Source of the DNA: Hyphomicrobiales bacterium
GTDB lineage: Bacteria; Pseudomonadota; Alphaproteobacteria; Rhizobiales; Rhizobiaceae
DNA: 64,000 nt
Direction: 5' to 3'
Assembly: GCA_900470155.1 (NCBI GenBank)
Contig: UBZT01000025.1
Location: forward strand, 62,001 to 126,000
Of this stretch, positions 44,510 through 54,574 are shown one piece after another. The notes under the pieces are model-generated. The model was not told the DNA's origin and ran no database searches. It saw nothing but the letters and a program-made list of their open reading frames with translations. How positions within the stretch are numbered: the first letter of the stretch is position 1; each line of letters opens with the position of its first letter. The position numbers and the translations under genes were made by a program.

Positions 44510-45232
44510 GTGATCCAGAGACAGAAAGGCGTTGCCCTGTGGCGGCAGATTTCAGACCGGATCCGCGCCAATATCGCCAGTGGCGCCTATGACGCTTCCG
44601 GCATGGTGCCGGCCGAAACGGCTCTGGCGGAGGAATTCGGCGTCAATCGCCATACCGTCCGCGCAGCCCTGTCGGCCTTGGCGCAGGAAGGCATGGTCCG
44701 TGCGGTGCAGGGTCGCGGCACCATAATCGAACGGCGCGACAAGTTCGATTTCCCCATCGGCCGCCGCACCCGCTTCACCGAAGGCATTGGCGATCAGGCC
44801 CGCGACATCAAGGGATTGCTGTTGAGCGCCGCACGGGAGGGTGCAACGGCGGAACTCGCCCGCCATCTGAAGCTGCCGGCAGGTACGGAAGTCCTGCGCC
44901 TTGACGGCGTGCGCAAGGCCGATGGCCGTGCCGTTTCCTGCTCGACCATGTGGTTCCCGGCGGCCCGTTTCGAAGGCGTAGACGAGGCATTCCGCCGGAC
45001 GGGTTCGATCACCCAGGCACTCGCTACCTGTGGCGTGCGTGATTATCTGCGCGAAGTGACGGAAATCTCGGCCGTGCATGCCGAGCCGGACGATGTCGCG
45101 ACGCTGGAACTGACGCCGGGCGCCATCATTCTCATCACCCGCGCCCTGAATACGGATGTCGACGGCGTGCCGATCCAGTATGCCGTGACCCGCTTCCCCG
45201 CCGACCGGGTCCAGTTCACCATCCGCAGCTGA
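44510..45232 (+). CDS. phnF: Phosphonate metabolism GntR-family repressor PhnF
   Basis: HutC-type regulator, 240 residues. The N-terminal winged helix spans about 8-72 (VPAETALAEEFGVNRHTVRAA) and the UTRA ligand domain about 90-235. It starts with GTG, with AGGAG 10 nt upstream, and is divergent from phnG, so it probably represses the phn genes until a phosphonate-related ligand binds. The ligand is unknown. A hairpin follows its stop. Confidence 0.92.
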   Translation: MIQRQKGVALWRQISDRIRANIASGAYDASGMVPAETALAEEFGVNRHTVRAALSALAQEGMVRAVQGRGTIIERRDKFDFPIGRRTRFTEGIGDQARDIKGLLLSAAREGATAELARHLKLPAGTEVLRLDGVRKADGRAVSCSTMWFPAARFEGVDEAFRRTGSITQALATCGVRDYLREVTEISAVHAEPDDVATLELTPGAIILITRALNTDVDGVPIQYAVTRFPADRVQFTIRS

Positions 45233-45239
45233 AACGCAA

Positions 45240-45261
45240 GAAGCCGCCTTGCGGCGGCTTC
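45240..45261. terminator. Hairpin between phnF and gpmA
   Basis: GAAGCCGCC at 45240-45248 pairs with GGCGGCTTC at 45253-45261 across TTGC. It lies in the convergent gap and can serve both genes, though the T-tracts on either side are short. Confidence 0.7.
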
Positions 45262-45284
45262 CGAAAGCTTTGTCCCAGACGCGC

Positions 45285-45920
45285 TTAGTGGGCGCCGGAC
45301 ATGTCGCCGAGCACTTCCTTGGACGCGACGGTCGAATCGGCGTTGAGCTTGTAGACCATCGGCACACCGGTCGCGAGATTGACGTTGAGGATCTGCTCCT
45401 TGGTCAGCTTGTCGAGCACCATGACCAGCGAGCGCAGCGAATTGCCGTGCGCCGCAACCAGAACTTTCTCGCCCCGCAGAACCCGCGGCAGAATCTCGGT
45501 CAGGTAATACGGCCAGACGCGCGCGCCGGTGTCGCGCAGGCTTTCGCCGCCCGGCGGCGGGATATCGTAGGAACGGCGCCAGATATGCACCTGCTCCTCG
45601 CCCCACTTGGCGCGGGCATCGTCCTTGTTGAGGCCCGACAGATCGCCGTAGTCGCGCTCGTTCAGCGCCTCGTCCTTGATTGTCTCAAGGCCCGTCTGGC
45701 CGACATTCTGCAGGATGATGTCGCAGGTCCTCTGCGCCCGGCTCAGCACCGAGGTGAACGCCACGTCGAACGTGATGCCGTAGTCGGCGAGCGCCTTGCC
45801 GCCGGCATTGGCTTCCTTGACGCCGAGTTCCGTCAGGTCCGGATCGCGCCAGCCGGTAAACAGGTTCTTCAGATTCCAGTCGCTCTGGCCATGGCGGACG
45901 AGCACGAGTGTACCGGTCAT
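45285..45920 (-). CDS. gpmA: 2,3-bisphosphoglycerate-dependent phosphoglycerate mutase
   Basis: Interconverts 3- and 2-phosphoglycerate in glycolysis. ATG 45920 gives 211 residues, with GAGGA 7 nt upstream; a TTG two codons earlier is an alternative. The phosphohistidine motif [10 protein letters not shown] has H10, and the second His appears in [10 protein letters not shown]. The form is shorter than the about 250 residues of E. coli GpmA, as usual in rhizobia. It ends a run of same-strand genes from mgsA. Confidence 0.95.
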   Translation of the reverse strand: MTGTLVLVRHGQSDWNLKNLFTGWRDPDLTELGVKEANAGGKALADYGITFDVAFTSVLSRAQRTCDIILQNVGQTGLETIKDEALNERDYGDLSGLNKDDARAKWGEEQVHIWRRSYDIPPPGGESLRDTGARVWPYYLTEILPRVLRGEKVLVAAHGNSLRSLVMVLDKLTKEQILNVNLATGVPMVYKLNADSTVASKEVLGDMSGAH

Positions 45921-45941
45921 CGACAATTCCTCTCTTGACGA

Positions 45942-46766
45942 TCAGTGGGTGGAAGAAAGCCCGAGAACATCGAGCATGGTATAACGGCCGGGTTTCTTGT
46001 CCCGGGCCCAGGTCGCGGCCTTGACGGCGCCACGGGCAAAGATCGAGCGGTCAAGCGCGCTGTGCGACAAAGTCACCAGTTCGCCTTCGCCGGCCAGAAT
46101 GACGGAATGTTCGCCAACGACGGAGCCGCCGCGCAGCGTGGCAAAACCGATCGAGCCTTCTTCACGCGCGCCCGTATGCCCGTCGCGAACACGGACCGAA
46201 GCGTCGGCCAGGTCGACGCCACGACCGGCAGCGGCAGCCTCGCCCAACAGAAGGGCCGTGCCCGAAGGCGCGTCCACCTTGTGCTTGTGGTGCATTTCCA
46301 GCACCTCGATGTCCCAGTCCGCGGCTTCAAGCGCTTTCGCCGCCTGCTGGACCAGAACCGACAGAAGATTGAGCCCGAGGCTCATATTGCCCGACTTGAC
46401 CACGCGGGCATGCCGCGCGGCCGCATCGATTTTCGCTTCATGCTCCGGGCCGCAACCGGTCGTGCCGATGATATGCACGATGCGCGCCTGGGCGGCGAGT
46501 GCCGCAAATTCCGTCGTCGTCTCTGGCGCGCTGAAGTCGATCACGCCATCGGCATGCAGGAAGGCAGCCAGCGGATCGTCGGTCACCGGTATGCCAAGGT
46601 GGCCACATCCTGCAATTTCACCGGCATCGCTGCCGATCGCGACTGAGCCGGGCCGGCCGAGGGCTGCATGCAGGACCACAGTGTCGGCATCGGCAATCAC
46701 CTGGATCAAGGCCTTGCCCATCCGGCCGGCAGCACCGACAACGACAAGCTTCATCGGGGTGTCCAT
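45942..46766 (-). CDS. dapB: 4-hydroxy-tetrahydrodipicolinate reductase
   Basis: NAD(P)H-dependent step of lysine and diaminopimelate synthesis. Length is about 274 residues from ATG 46766. The dinucleotide motif is VVGAAGRMG near 10-17, and the family signature [15 protein letters not shown] is complete. ATG codons at 46772 and 46754 are alternatives. It lies 12 nt after the ABC exporter gene and 21 nt before gpmA. Confidence 0.96.
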   Translation of the reverse strand: MDTPMKLVVVGAAGRMGKALIQVIADADTVVLHAALGRPGSVAIGSDAGEIAGCGHLGIPVTDDPLAAFLHADGVIDFSAPETTTEFAALAAQARIVHIIGTTGCGPEHEAKIDAAARHARVVKSGNMSLGLNLLSVLVQQAAKALEAADWDIEVLEMHHKHKVDAPSGTALLLGEAAAAGRGVDLADASVRVRDGHTGAREEGSIGFATLRGGSVVGEHSVILAGEGELVTLSHSALDRSIFARGAVKAATWARDKKPGRYTMLDVLGLSSTH

Positions 46767-46778
46767 AATCATCCGTCC

Positions 46779-48572
46779 CTAGTGCGTTTCTGGCTCGGCT
46801 GGTGCCGATTGCAGGCTGTTGAGGCGAGCGTAGAGCCCGCCCGGCTGCTTCGCAAGGCTCTCATGCGTGCCTTCTTCGACCACAAGCCCGTCCTGCATCG
46901 CAATGATCTTGTCGGCATTCATCACGGTCGACAGCCGGTGCGCGATGACGACAACGGTACGGCCGTTCATCGCCTCGTCCAGCGCCTTCTGCACCGCGGC
47001 TTCCGATTCCGTATCGAGCGACGATGTCGCCTCGTCGAGCAGCAGGATTGGCGCATTGCGCACCAGGGCGCGGGCGATGGACAGCCGCTGGCGCTGGCCG
47101 CCCGACAGCGTCACGCCGTTTTCGCCGACCGGCGTATCATAGCCCTGCGGCTGCGCCAGAATGAAATCATGCGCATAGGCGAGCCGGGCTGCCTCTTCGA
47201 TCTCCGCATCCGTGGCGTCGGGCCGTCCATAGCGGATATTGTCCCGGATCGTGCCTTCGAACAGATAGGGCTGCTGCGATACATAGGCGATGTGCTGGCG
47301 AAGCGATGCCTTGGTCACATTGGCAATGTCCTGGCCATCGATGAGGATCTGGCCCGCCATCGGGTCGTAGAACCGCGGAATGAGCGTGATCACGGTGGAT
47401 TTCCCGGCACCCGACGGGCCGACCAGGGCGGTCGTCTTGCCGCCTTCGGCAGTGAAGCTCAGTCCCCTCAAGGTCTGTTCGTTCTGCCCATAGGCAAACT
47501 GCACGTCACGGAACTCGATTTTCGCCGCGCTGACCGACAGCGGCTTTGCCCCGTCCTTGTCGCGCTGGTGCGGCTGCATGTCGAGAATGTCGTAGATCAT
47601 CCGCGCATTGACCACGGCGCGTTCCATATGCACCTGCAGGCGCGCCAGGCGCCGGGCGGGTTCATAGGCGAGCAGCAACGCCGTGACGAAGGAGAAGAAG
47701 GCGCCCGGCAGCATGCCGCCATAGATCGACTGATAGGCGGCATAGGCAAGCACGCTGGAGATGGCGACGCCGGCAAAGGTTTCCGTCAGCGGCGACGTGC
47801 GCTCGCTCAGGCGGGCAATCCGGTTGGAGCGATGTTCGGCAGCGTCGATCGTGCCTTGGATCTTGCGCGACAGCTCGGCTTCCATGGTGAAGGCCTTGAC
47901 GATCGCGATCCCCTGGATCGTCTCCTGCATCGCGCCCATCACATGCGCATTGTAGAGCACGGATTCGCGCGTCGCGCTGCGCAGCCGCTTGGAGATATAG
48001 CGCAGCGCCAGCAGCAGCGGCGGCGCGATGACGAAGACGATCAGCGTCAGCAGCGCATCCTGGTAGATCATCACGCCGACCAGCGCGATCAGCGTCAGCA
48101 GGTCTCTCGCCAGAGAGGTAATCGTCAGGTTCAGCACATCGCGGATGCCGTCGATGTTTTGGCTGACCTGTGCTGCCAGGTGCGACGAGCGTGCATCGGA
48201 GAAGTAACCGATCGACAGCGTCATCAGATGGGCAAAAAGCCGGCGCTGATACCGCGCCACGATGTTGTTGCCGATCTTGGACAGCGTCACCGCCTGGCCA
48301 TAGCCGGCAAAGCCGCGCAACACGAAGGAGGCGAGGATGGCGCCGCAGATCAGCCAGATGAGATCGGCGCGGCGGTTGGCAAAGGTTTCATTGATCACCG
48401 ATTCCATGATCCAGGCGGTGAACGCCGTAGTCAGGGCCACGGTGATGAGACAGAGGACGGCAAACACATAGCCGCCGACATGGTCGCGGCCGTTTTCCGC
48501 CATGATGCGTTTCAGCATGGCAGTGACGCTGCCTGAATCCACGACTGTTTTGTTGGTGCCGCTGGCGTCCAA
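46779..48572 (-). CDS. ABC exporter with fused membrane and ATPase domains (MsbA-like)
   Basis: Half-transporter of the lipid A/multidrug exporter type, about 597 residues from TTG 48572, which has AGGAA upstream. A six-helix membrane domain (about 25-320) is followed by an ATPase with [24 protein letters not shown] and LLLDEATSSLD. Longer in-frame starts would bring it within 12 nt of glk but encode an unconserved basic stretch. Substrate unknown; lipid or drug export is inferred from the fold. Confidence 0.9.
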   Translation of the reverse strand: MDASGTNKTVVDSGSVTAMLKRIMAENGRDHVGGYVFAVLCLITVALTTAFTAWIMESVINETFANRRADLIWLICGAILASFVLRGFAGYGQAVTLSKIGNNIVARYQRRLFAHLMTLSIGYFSDARSSHLAAQVSQNIDGIRDVLNLTITSLARDLLTLIALVGVMIYQDALLTLIVFVIAPPLLLALRYISKRLRSATRESVLYNAHVMGAMQETIQGIAIVKAFTMEAELSRKIQGTIDAAEHRSNRIARLSERTSPLTETFAGVAISSVLAYAAYQSIYGGMLPGAFFSFVTALLLAYEPARRLARLQVHMERAVVNARMIYDILDMQPHQRDKDGAKPLSVSAAKIEFRDVQFAYGQNEQTLRGLSFTAEGGKTTALVGPSGAGKSTVITLIPRFYDPMAGQILIDGQDIANVTKASLRQHIAYVSQQPYLFEGTIRDNIRYGRPDATDAEIEEAARLAYAHDFILAQPQGYDTPVGENGVTLSGGQRQRLSIARALVRNAPILLLDEATSSLDTESEAAVQKALDEAMNGRTVVVIAHRLSTVMNADKIIAMQDGLVVEEGTHESLAKQPGGLYARLNSLQSAPAEPETH

Positions 48573-48686
48573 GAAAAGAATTCCTGTGCGATTTCGCTCA
48601 CTACGCCCTTTTGAGCGCCGCCGCTCTATAGCCAGTCGCGCCGCGTTTGACCATAGCTGCCCACTTTTGGGCACATAAGCGCCGGT

Positions 48687-49730
48687 TTAGCGGCGCCAGT
48701 GCCGTCCCTCGGTGGCAAGCCCGAAGCCGCCGGGATTGCAGGCATAGGCCGCAAGACCGGAAAGCGCGGCCTGCGGATGGGTGACCACGAAGGTCGGAAT
48801 GCTTGTCATCAGCATCGTATGTGGAGCCTTGTCCTCGAAGGCCGCACGAAACTCCGGCTTTTCCAGCGCCGGCAGGATCTTCGGCGAAATGCCGCCGGCA
48901 AGGAAAACGCCACCGCGCGCCATGAAGATCAGCGCCAGATCGCCGGCAACCCGGCCGAGATAGGTGGCAAACAGGCCGAGGGCTTCGGCCGCCAGAGCAT
49001 CGGAACCATTGAGCCCGGCAAGCGAAATCTCTGCTGGCTCGCCGTAGCGCGGCGTGCGATCGCCCTCGGCCTGGCACAGCGCCTGATAGATGTTCATCAG
49101 GCCGCGGCCGGAAAGTAGCTCCTCCGCCGAAATACGGCCGAGCGTTGCGGTCGGATCCTTGACCGGTATCAGGAACGGCCAGATCTGCTGATCGCGTGCA
49201 GTACGCGGACCGACATCCACATGGCCACCTTCGCCCGGCACCGGGAACCAGGTGTCGCGGGCATGCACGAGACCGGCAACACCGAGACCGGTGCCGGGAC
49301 CGAGAACAACACGGGATGCGATCGGCGCATCGCTGGCGGGTCCCAGCGGATGCCGGTATTGCGGCGCAAGCGTCGCGGCAGCCAGCGCCTGCGCCTCGAA
49401 ATCGTTGAGCAGCAGCACCGACTCGAAGCCCAGTTCGGCCATCAGCACCTTCGGCTTCACCACCCAGGGATAATTGGTCAACGGCACTTCGTCGCCATCG
49501 ATCGGGCCCGCCATGGCAATGATCAACGTGCGCGGCGTGTGCGTGGTCTTGTTGAGAACGCTCTGCCGGATCGCATCGTCGATCGTGGCGAAATCCTTGT
49601 TCACCACATTTGGAAACGGGATGGTTTCTCCGCTTTCATCGATCAGGATCGAAAAGCGCGCATTGGTGCCGCCGATATCGCCGATCAGGATCGGAAAGCT
49701 GAGCTGGTTGTCGCGAGATGTCTGGGCCAT
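48687..49730 (-). CDS. glk: Glucokinase
   Basis: Phosphorylates glucose with ATP in the cytoplasm. The 347-residue product belongs to the bacterial Glk group. The N-terminal phosphate loop is [10 protein letters not shown], the catalytic Asp is in [19 protein letters not shown] is the adenosine-side glycine loop, and [11 protein letters not shown] carries the sugar-binding Glu-Gly-Gly-His. It follows mgsA by 35 nt. Confidence 0.95.
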   Translation of the reverse strand: MAQTSRDNQLSFPILIGDIGGTNARFSILIDESGETIPFPNVVNKDFATIDDAIRQSVLNKTTHTPRTLIIAMAGPIDGDEVPLTNYPWVVKPKVLMAELGFESVLLLNDFEAQALAAATLAPQYRHPLGPASDAPIASRVVLGPGTGLGVAGLVHARDTWFPVPGEGGHVDVGPRTARDQQIWPFLIPVKDPTATLGRISAEELLSGRGLMNIYQALCQAEGDRTPRYGEPAEISLAGLNGSDALAAEALGLFATYLGRVAGDLALIFMARGGVFLAGGISPKILPALEKPEFRAAFEDKAPHTMLMTSIPTFVVTHPQAALSGLAAYACNPGGFGLATEGRHWRR

Positions 49731-49765
49731 CGTCTATCCGTTTCGAGCCGCGTGAAGCGCGTGTT

Positions 49766-50146
49766 TCAGGCGACCGGAGTGGTCATCAGGATTTCGGCAG
49801 TCGCAAGATTGAGCGCCATGGGAATATCGTAAACCGTGGCCAGCCGCATCAATGCTTTCACATCGACATCATGCGGCATCGAAGTCAGCGGATCGACGAA
49901 AAACACCAGCACATCCACTTCGCCGGTCGCAATCAGCGCCCCGATCTGCTGGTCGCCGCCCAGCGGGCCGCTTTTCAGCGGCGTCACATCCAGATCCGGA
50001 CAAGCGTCCTTGACCCGCCCGCCGGTTGTTCCGGTCGCGACGATCCGCCAGCCGGTGAGGCGGGCCTGATGACGACGGGCGAAGTCCGCCATGTCGTCTT
50101 TCTTCTGGTCATGGGCAATCAGGGCGATACATTTTGCGCGGGTCAT
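49766..50146 (-). CDS. mgsA: Methylglyoxal synthase
   Basis: Converts dihydroxyacetone phosphate to methylglyoxal and phosphate, a bypass that relieves sugar-phosphate overload. ATG 50146 gives 126 residues, the family size. The start [13 protein letters not shown], the TTG phosphate loop (ATGTTGGRV) and [16 protein letters not shown] are diagnostic. Being next to glk and in line with gpmA suggests carbon-flux linkage. Confidence 0.95.
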   Translation of the reverse strand: MTRAKCIALIAHDQKKDDMADFARRHQARLTGWRIVATGTTGGRVKDACPDLDVTPLKSGPLGGDQQIGALIATGEVDVLVFFVDPLTSMPHDVDVKALMRLATVYDIPMALNLATAEILMTTPVA

Positions 50147-50242
50147 GGCGAGGATCGGCGGCTCTTTTAAATCGATTTGACTTAGATCCTGTAGCTGAGG
50201 AATGGCGGCTTGAAAAGCCACTGCCCTCAAGCCGCGTTTCGC

Positions 50243-51316
50243 TCACTGATCCGCCGGCCGCGGCAGCGGAACGGGCACGTCGGCCGGCAATGCAAACATC
50301 GCCGCCCCGTCTGTCACAGGCGTGGCTGCGGGCGCAGAAAACGCCGATGCGGTGACCGGTATCTGCCCGTTGCCCCGATACGTTGCCTCAAGTTCGCTGT
50401 CCGGCGACGGTGCATTGAGGATCATCGCACAGGCCTTCGGCAAAGCCGACAGTTGCATTGGCCTGGGTTTCGGCGCCGGCTTGGCGTTCGGGTCCTTCTT
50501 CGGCGGCGCCCACGGCTCGTCGGTAAACCACCACGCCAGCGACTTGTCGCATCCGTCGCCGCGGCCGATCGGATCCTGCGACTTGCAGCCGACGGAATCC
50601 GCCGGGCACTTGATCCGCACATGGAAATGGTAGTCATGGCCGTAATAGGGACGCACCTTGCCGAGGTCGCTGCGGTCGCCGGTCCACGTCTCGCAGAGCT
50701 TCTTCTTGATCGCCGGATTGACGAAGATGCGCTCGACCTGCGGATAGCTGGCGGCCCGCATGATCACGGCGGCATGCGCCGGCGTCCACACCTTCGGATC
50801 GACAGTCAGGAACGCCTTCGGCTTCAGCATGGTCGTGGCGGAGATGTTCTCCCGCTCGCTCGGGGTCAATGTGCGAGAGGGCATCGGCGTCAGCCAGATA
50901 TCGGCGTCGAGCCCGATCTGGTGCGAGGCATGGCCCGTCAGCATCGGGCCGCCGCGCGGCTGCGAAATGTCGCCGAGAAGAAGTCCCGGCCAGTTGTCGT
51001 AACGCGCCGCATCCTGCGACAGCTGTTCCAGCATCGCGATCATCTGCGGATGGCCCCAGCGCCGGTTGCGCGACAGCCGCATCGCCTGCCAGGTCGGCCC
51101 ATCGGTCGGGATCGCCACGCCGCCGGCAAGGCAACCTTTGGAATAGAAGCCATAGGCGGTCGGTTCAGCGCGCGCGGGAAGTTTCATGCCGCCAAACAAT
51201 TCCTTGGCCGGCGGTCCATCGGCGGCGATCGCCTCGGGTGCGGCAGCGCCGAATGCTGCCACCAGCATCAAGGCCTTGGCAATCCTGCCGGAGCGTTTCA
51301 CCGATCTCATCGTCAT
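50243..51316 (-). CDS. mepA: Penicillin-insensitive murein endopeptidase (MepA, M74)
   Basis: Periplasmic zinc peptidase that cuts D-Ala-meso-DAP crosslinks. The 357-residue product has a signal peptide (about 11-32) and the zinc motifs GHASHQIGLDADI (H129, H132 and Asp 137 or 139) and YYGHDYHFHVR (H227, H230, H232). Six cysteines suggest disulfides. The last 80 residues, rich in Pro and Ala, exceed the E. coli enzyme (about 274) and may be a linker to the wall. Confidence 0.94.
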   Translation of the reverse strand: MTMRSVKRSGRIAKALMLVAAFGAAAPEAIAADGPPAKELFGGMKLPARAEPTAYGFYSKGCLAGGVAIPTDGPTWQAMRLSRNRRWGHPQMIAMLEQLSQDAARYDNWPGLLLGDISQPRGGPMLTGHASHQIGLDADIWLTPMPSRTLTPSERENISATTMLKPKAFLTVDPKVWTPAHAAVIMRAASYPQVERIFVNPAIKKKLCETWTGDRSDLGKVRPYYGHDYHFHVRIKCPADSVGCKSQDPIGRGDGCDKSLAWWFTDEPWAPPKKDPNAKPAPKPRPMQLSALPKACAMILNAPSPDSELEATYRGNGQIPVTASAFSAPAATPVTDGAAMFALPADVPVPLPRPADQ

Positions 51317-51358
51317 CCATCCTCATTCATCACCGCATCCGGGATTGTGGTCCCGAAC

Positions 51359-51401
51359 GATTCACCTTTCAGTCTATCCTGAATGGCGATTTTGGTGAAT
51401 C
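51359..51401. repeat. Inverted repeat upstream of yejA
   Basis: GATTCACC at 51359-51366 and GGTGAATC at 51394-51401 are separated by 27 nt in the divergent gap between mepA and yejA. It could be a regulator site or a loop-closing stem. No known regulator consensus is recognised. Confidence 0.4.
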
Positions 51402-51497
51402 TGCGAATGTGCACCCGCTCACTTCTGTGTCAGCCGTCTGTATTTTGCCGTCATTTGCCCTATTCTGCATCCAAGCGAAAACAAAAGGGGTTGGCGG

Positions 51498-53336
51498 ATG
51501 GCATTGGCAAGGCGGATTGCGGCATCGGTTCTGGGGCTACTGCTCTATAGCCCGGCTCTGGGCGTTCAGGCCCAGGAACCGGAATGGCGTCATGCACTCG
51601 CCGTGATCGAGGCACCGAAATACCCCAAGGATTTCGAGCGTTTTTCCTATGTGAACCCGAATGCCCCCAAGGCGGGCAATATCAACCTCTCGGCATCCGG
51701 CACATTCGACAGCTTCAATCCGGTTCTCGACAAGGGTGAACTGGCAGCAGGCCTTGCACCACGACTGTCGCTGGTCACCGAAACACTGCTGAAACCGTCC
51801 ATGGATGAAGTCGATGCCGTTTATGGTCTGCTGGCCGAAGCCGTCTACTATCCGGAGGACTATGCCTATGCCAGGTTCCGCCTGCGGCCGGAAGCCAAAT
51901 GGGCCGATGGCGTGCCGGTGACACCCGAAGATGTCATTTTCAGCTTCGACAAGTTCAAGGAACTCAATCCGCTCTATTCGACCTACTACAATCACGTCGT
52001 GAAGGCGGAAAAGACCGGCGACCGCGAGGTCACCTTCACCTTCGACGAGAAGAACAATCGCGAACTGCCGGTGATTGTCGGCGAACTGGATATCGTCCCC
52101 AAGCACTGGTGGACGGCCAACGGGCCGGACGGGAAACCACGCGACATTTCCAAAACCACGCTGGAACCGATCCTGGGATCGGGACCTTACAAGATTGCCG
52201 CGTTCACCCCCGGCGCCAAGATCCAGTATGAACTGCGCGATGACTATTGGGGCAAGGATCTCAACGTCAACATCGGCTACAACAACTTCAAGAGCCAGAC
52301 CTACACCTATTTCGCCGACCTGGACGTCGAGTTCGAAGCCTTCCGCTCCGGAAGCGTCGATTTCTGGGCCGAGAATTCGGCCATGCGATGGGCAAGATCA
52401 TATGATTTCCCCGCCGTCGCCGATGGCCGGGTCAAGCGCCAGGTCCTCGACAACGAATACAAGACCTCGGGTGTTCTCGTCGGCTTCGTTCCGAATATGC
52501 GCCGTGAAATGTTCAAGGATGCCCGCGTGCGAAAGGCCCTGAACTACGCGTTTGATTTCGAGGAATTGAACAGGACAATCTTCTTCGATCAATACAAGCG
52601 CATCGACAGCTATTTCTACGGCTCCGAACTGGCCTCCAAGGGTCTGCCCGAAGGCAAGGAACTGGAGATCCTCAAAGGTCTGGGCAGCGACGTTGCGCCG
52701 GAAGTCCTCACGCAGGAATACAAGAACCCGGTCGGCGGCGATGGCGCAAAGCTGCGCGATAATCTGCGCCAGGCGCTGGCGCTGCTCAAGGAAGCCGGCT
52801 ACGAATTGCGCAACGGCAAGATGGTGCTGGCCGCGACCGGTGCCCCGCTGCAGTTCGAGATCCTGTTGAATGGCCCGACCATCGAGCGCGTCGCTATCCC
52901 CTTCGCCGACAATCTTCGCAAAATCGGCATCCAGGCCAATGTCCGCACCGTCGATTCGGCCCAATATGCAAACCGCGTCCGCAGCTTCGACTATGACATG
53001 ATCTATCTCGGCTGGGCGCAGAGCCTCAATCCGGGCAACGAGCAGCGCGATTACTGGGGCTCGAAGTCCGTCGATCAGCCGGGATCGCGCAACTATGCCG
53101 GTATTTCCGACCCCGGGATCGACAAGCTGATCAACCAGATCATTTTCGCCAAGGATCGCGACACCCTGATCCCGACGGTCAAGGCGCTCGACCGTGTATT
53201 GCTCGCCAGCAATTACACCTTGCCCACTTATACGCTGCGGTCCTCGCGCATTGCCTATTGGGACAAGTTCGATCACGCCGAATTGCCCACTTATGGCATC
53301 GGCTTTCCCTCCATCTGGTGGTCGAAGTCGCCATGA
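51498..53336 (+). CDS. yejA: Peptide ABC transporter substrate-binding protein YejA
   Basis: Periplasmic receptor of the SBP_bac_5 family, 612 residues, with a signal peptide (1-26, ending QAQ). Segments such as RPEAKWADGVPVTPEDVIFS and ILGSGPYKI are typical of the YejA branch. YejABEF imports microcin C in E. coli, and in S. meliloti it has been linked to tolerance of host antimicrobial peptides. AAAGGGG lies about 8 nt before the ATG. It is the first gene of the yej operon. Confidence 0.93.
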   Translation: MALARRIAASVLGLLLYSPALGVQAQEPEWRHALAVIEAPKYPKDFERFSYVNPNAPKAGNINLSASGTFDSFNPVLDKGELAAGLAPRLSLVTETLLKPSMDEVDAVYGLLAEAVYYPEDYAYARFRLRPEAKWADGVPVTPEDVIFSFDKFKELNPLYSTYYNHVVKAEKTGDREVTFTFDEKNNRELPVIVGELDIVPKHWWTANGPDGKPRDISKTTLEPILGSGPYKIAAFTPGAKIQYELRDDYWGKDLNVNIGYNNFKSQTYTYFADLDVEFEAFRSGSVDFWAENSAMRWARSYDFPAVADGRVKRQVLDNEYKTSGVLVGFVPNMRREMFKDARVRKALNYAFDFEELNRTIFFDQYKRIDSYFYGSELASKGLPEGKELEILKGLGSDVAPEVLTQEYKNPVGGDGAKLRDNLRQALALLKEAGYELRNGKMVLAATGAPLQFEILLNGPTIERVAIPFADNLRKIGIQANVRTVDSAQYANRVRSFDYDMIYLGWAQSLNPGNEQRDYWGSKSVDQPGSRNYAGISDPGIDKLINQIIFAKDRDTLIPTVKALDRVLLASNYTLPTYTLRSSRIAYWDKFDHAELPTYGIGFPSIWWSKSP

Positions 53337-53479
53337 TGTTAATCAGCGGGACTTGTGCGCCGAAGCTGGCTATCAAGGATGAATAGGGCGAATCGCTTTT
53401 GCAGGAGGGCCGACGGATTGGCTGACAGACAGGAACTGTGGTTTGACAGCGGCGCAAGATCCGCGATGAGGCGCGTTCC

Positions 53480-54574
53480 ATGACAGCCTATATTTTCCGC
53501 CGCCTTCTGCTGATGATTCCGACGATCATCGGAATCATGGGCATTTCCTTCGCCGTCATCCAGTTCGCCCCGGGTGGCCCGGTCGAACAGGTGATTGCCC
53601 AGCTCAGCGGTCAGGGCGACAGCGCCGATGCTAGGCTATCAGGCGGCGGTGATATGCTCGGCCAGCAGATGGGCGGAGACGAGGGGGGTGCGCGCTATCG
53701 CGGCGCCCAGGGTCTCGATCCGGAACTGATCGCAAAGCTCGAAAAGCAGTTCGGTTTCGACAAGCCACCGCTCGAGCGTTTCCTTGAAATGATGTGGAAC
53801 TACATTCGCTTCGATTTCGGCGAGAGCTTCTTCCGCAACACGTCGGTGATTGATCTGATCATCGAAAAGATGCCGGTGTCGATCTCGCTCGGCGTCTGGG
53901 TCCTGCTGATCTCCTATGCGATATCCATCCCGCTCGGCATCAAGAAGGCCGTTCAGGACGGCTCCACCTTCGACGTCTGGACCTCCGGCGTCATTGTCAT
54001 CGGTTATGCCGTCCCAAGCTTCCTGTTCGGCATCCTGCTGATCGTCGTCTTTGCCGGCGGATCGTTCTTCGACTGGTTCCCGTTGCGCGGCCTGACCTCG
54101 GACAATTTCGCCGAACTCAGCTGGTGGCAGAAGATCCTCGACTACTTCTGGCATCTGACGTTGCCGCTGACCGCGCTGCTTCTGTCTGCCTTTGCCACGA
54201 CGACGCTCTTGACCAAGAATTCCTTCATCGACGAAATCAAGAAGCAATATGTCGTCACCGCCCGCGCCAAGGGTCTCGGCGAACGCCAGGTGCTCTACGG
54301 CCATGTCTTCCGCAATGCCATGCTGATCGTCATTGCCGGCATCCCCGCCGCCTTCATCTCGGCCTTCTTCACTGGTTCGCTGCTGATCGAAAACATCTTC
54401 TCGCTCGATGGCCTCGGTCGCCTCGGTTACCTCGCCGTGGTCAATCGCGACTACCCGATCGTCTTTGCCACGCTCTACATCTTCTCGCTGATGGGCCTCG
54501 TCGTCGGCCTGATCTCCGACCTGATCTATACCTGGATCGATCCGCGCATCGATTTCGACCGGAGGGATGTCTGA
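53480..54574 (+). CDS. yejB: Peptide ABC transporter permease YejB
   Basis: Inner-membrane permease, 364 residues. Between the first helix (about 9-29) and the second lies a periplasmic stretch (about 35-105) that contains the YejB-typical segment [15 protein letters not shown]. The EAA loop is [21 protein letters not shown]. Its stop overlaps the yejE start by one base. The 143-nt gap from yejA shows no clear hairpin. Confidence 0.95.
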   Translation: MTAYIFRRLLLMIPTIIGIMGISFAVIQFAPGGPVEQVIAQLSGQGDSADARLSGGGDMLGQQMGGDEGGARYRGAQGLDPELIAKLEKQFGFDKPPLERFLEMMWNYIRFDFGESFFRNTSVIDLIIEKMPVSISLGVWVLLISYAISIPLGIKKAVQDGSTFDVWTSGVIVIGYAVPSFLFGILLIVVFAGGSFFDWFPLRGLTSDNFAELSWWQKILDYFWHLTLPLTALLLSAFATTTLLTKNSFIDEIKKQYVVTARAKGLGERQVLYGHVFRNAMLIVIAGIPAAFISAFFTGSLLIENIFSLDGLGRLGYLAVVNRDYPIVFATLYIFSLMGLVVGLISDLIYTWIDPRIDFDRRDV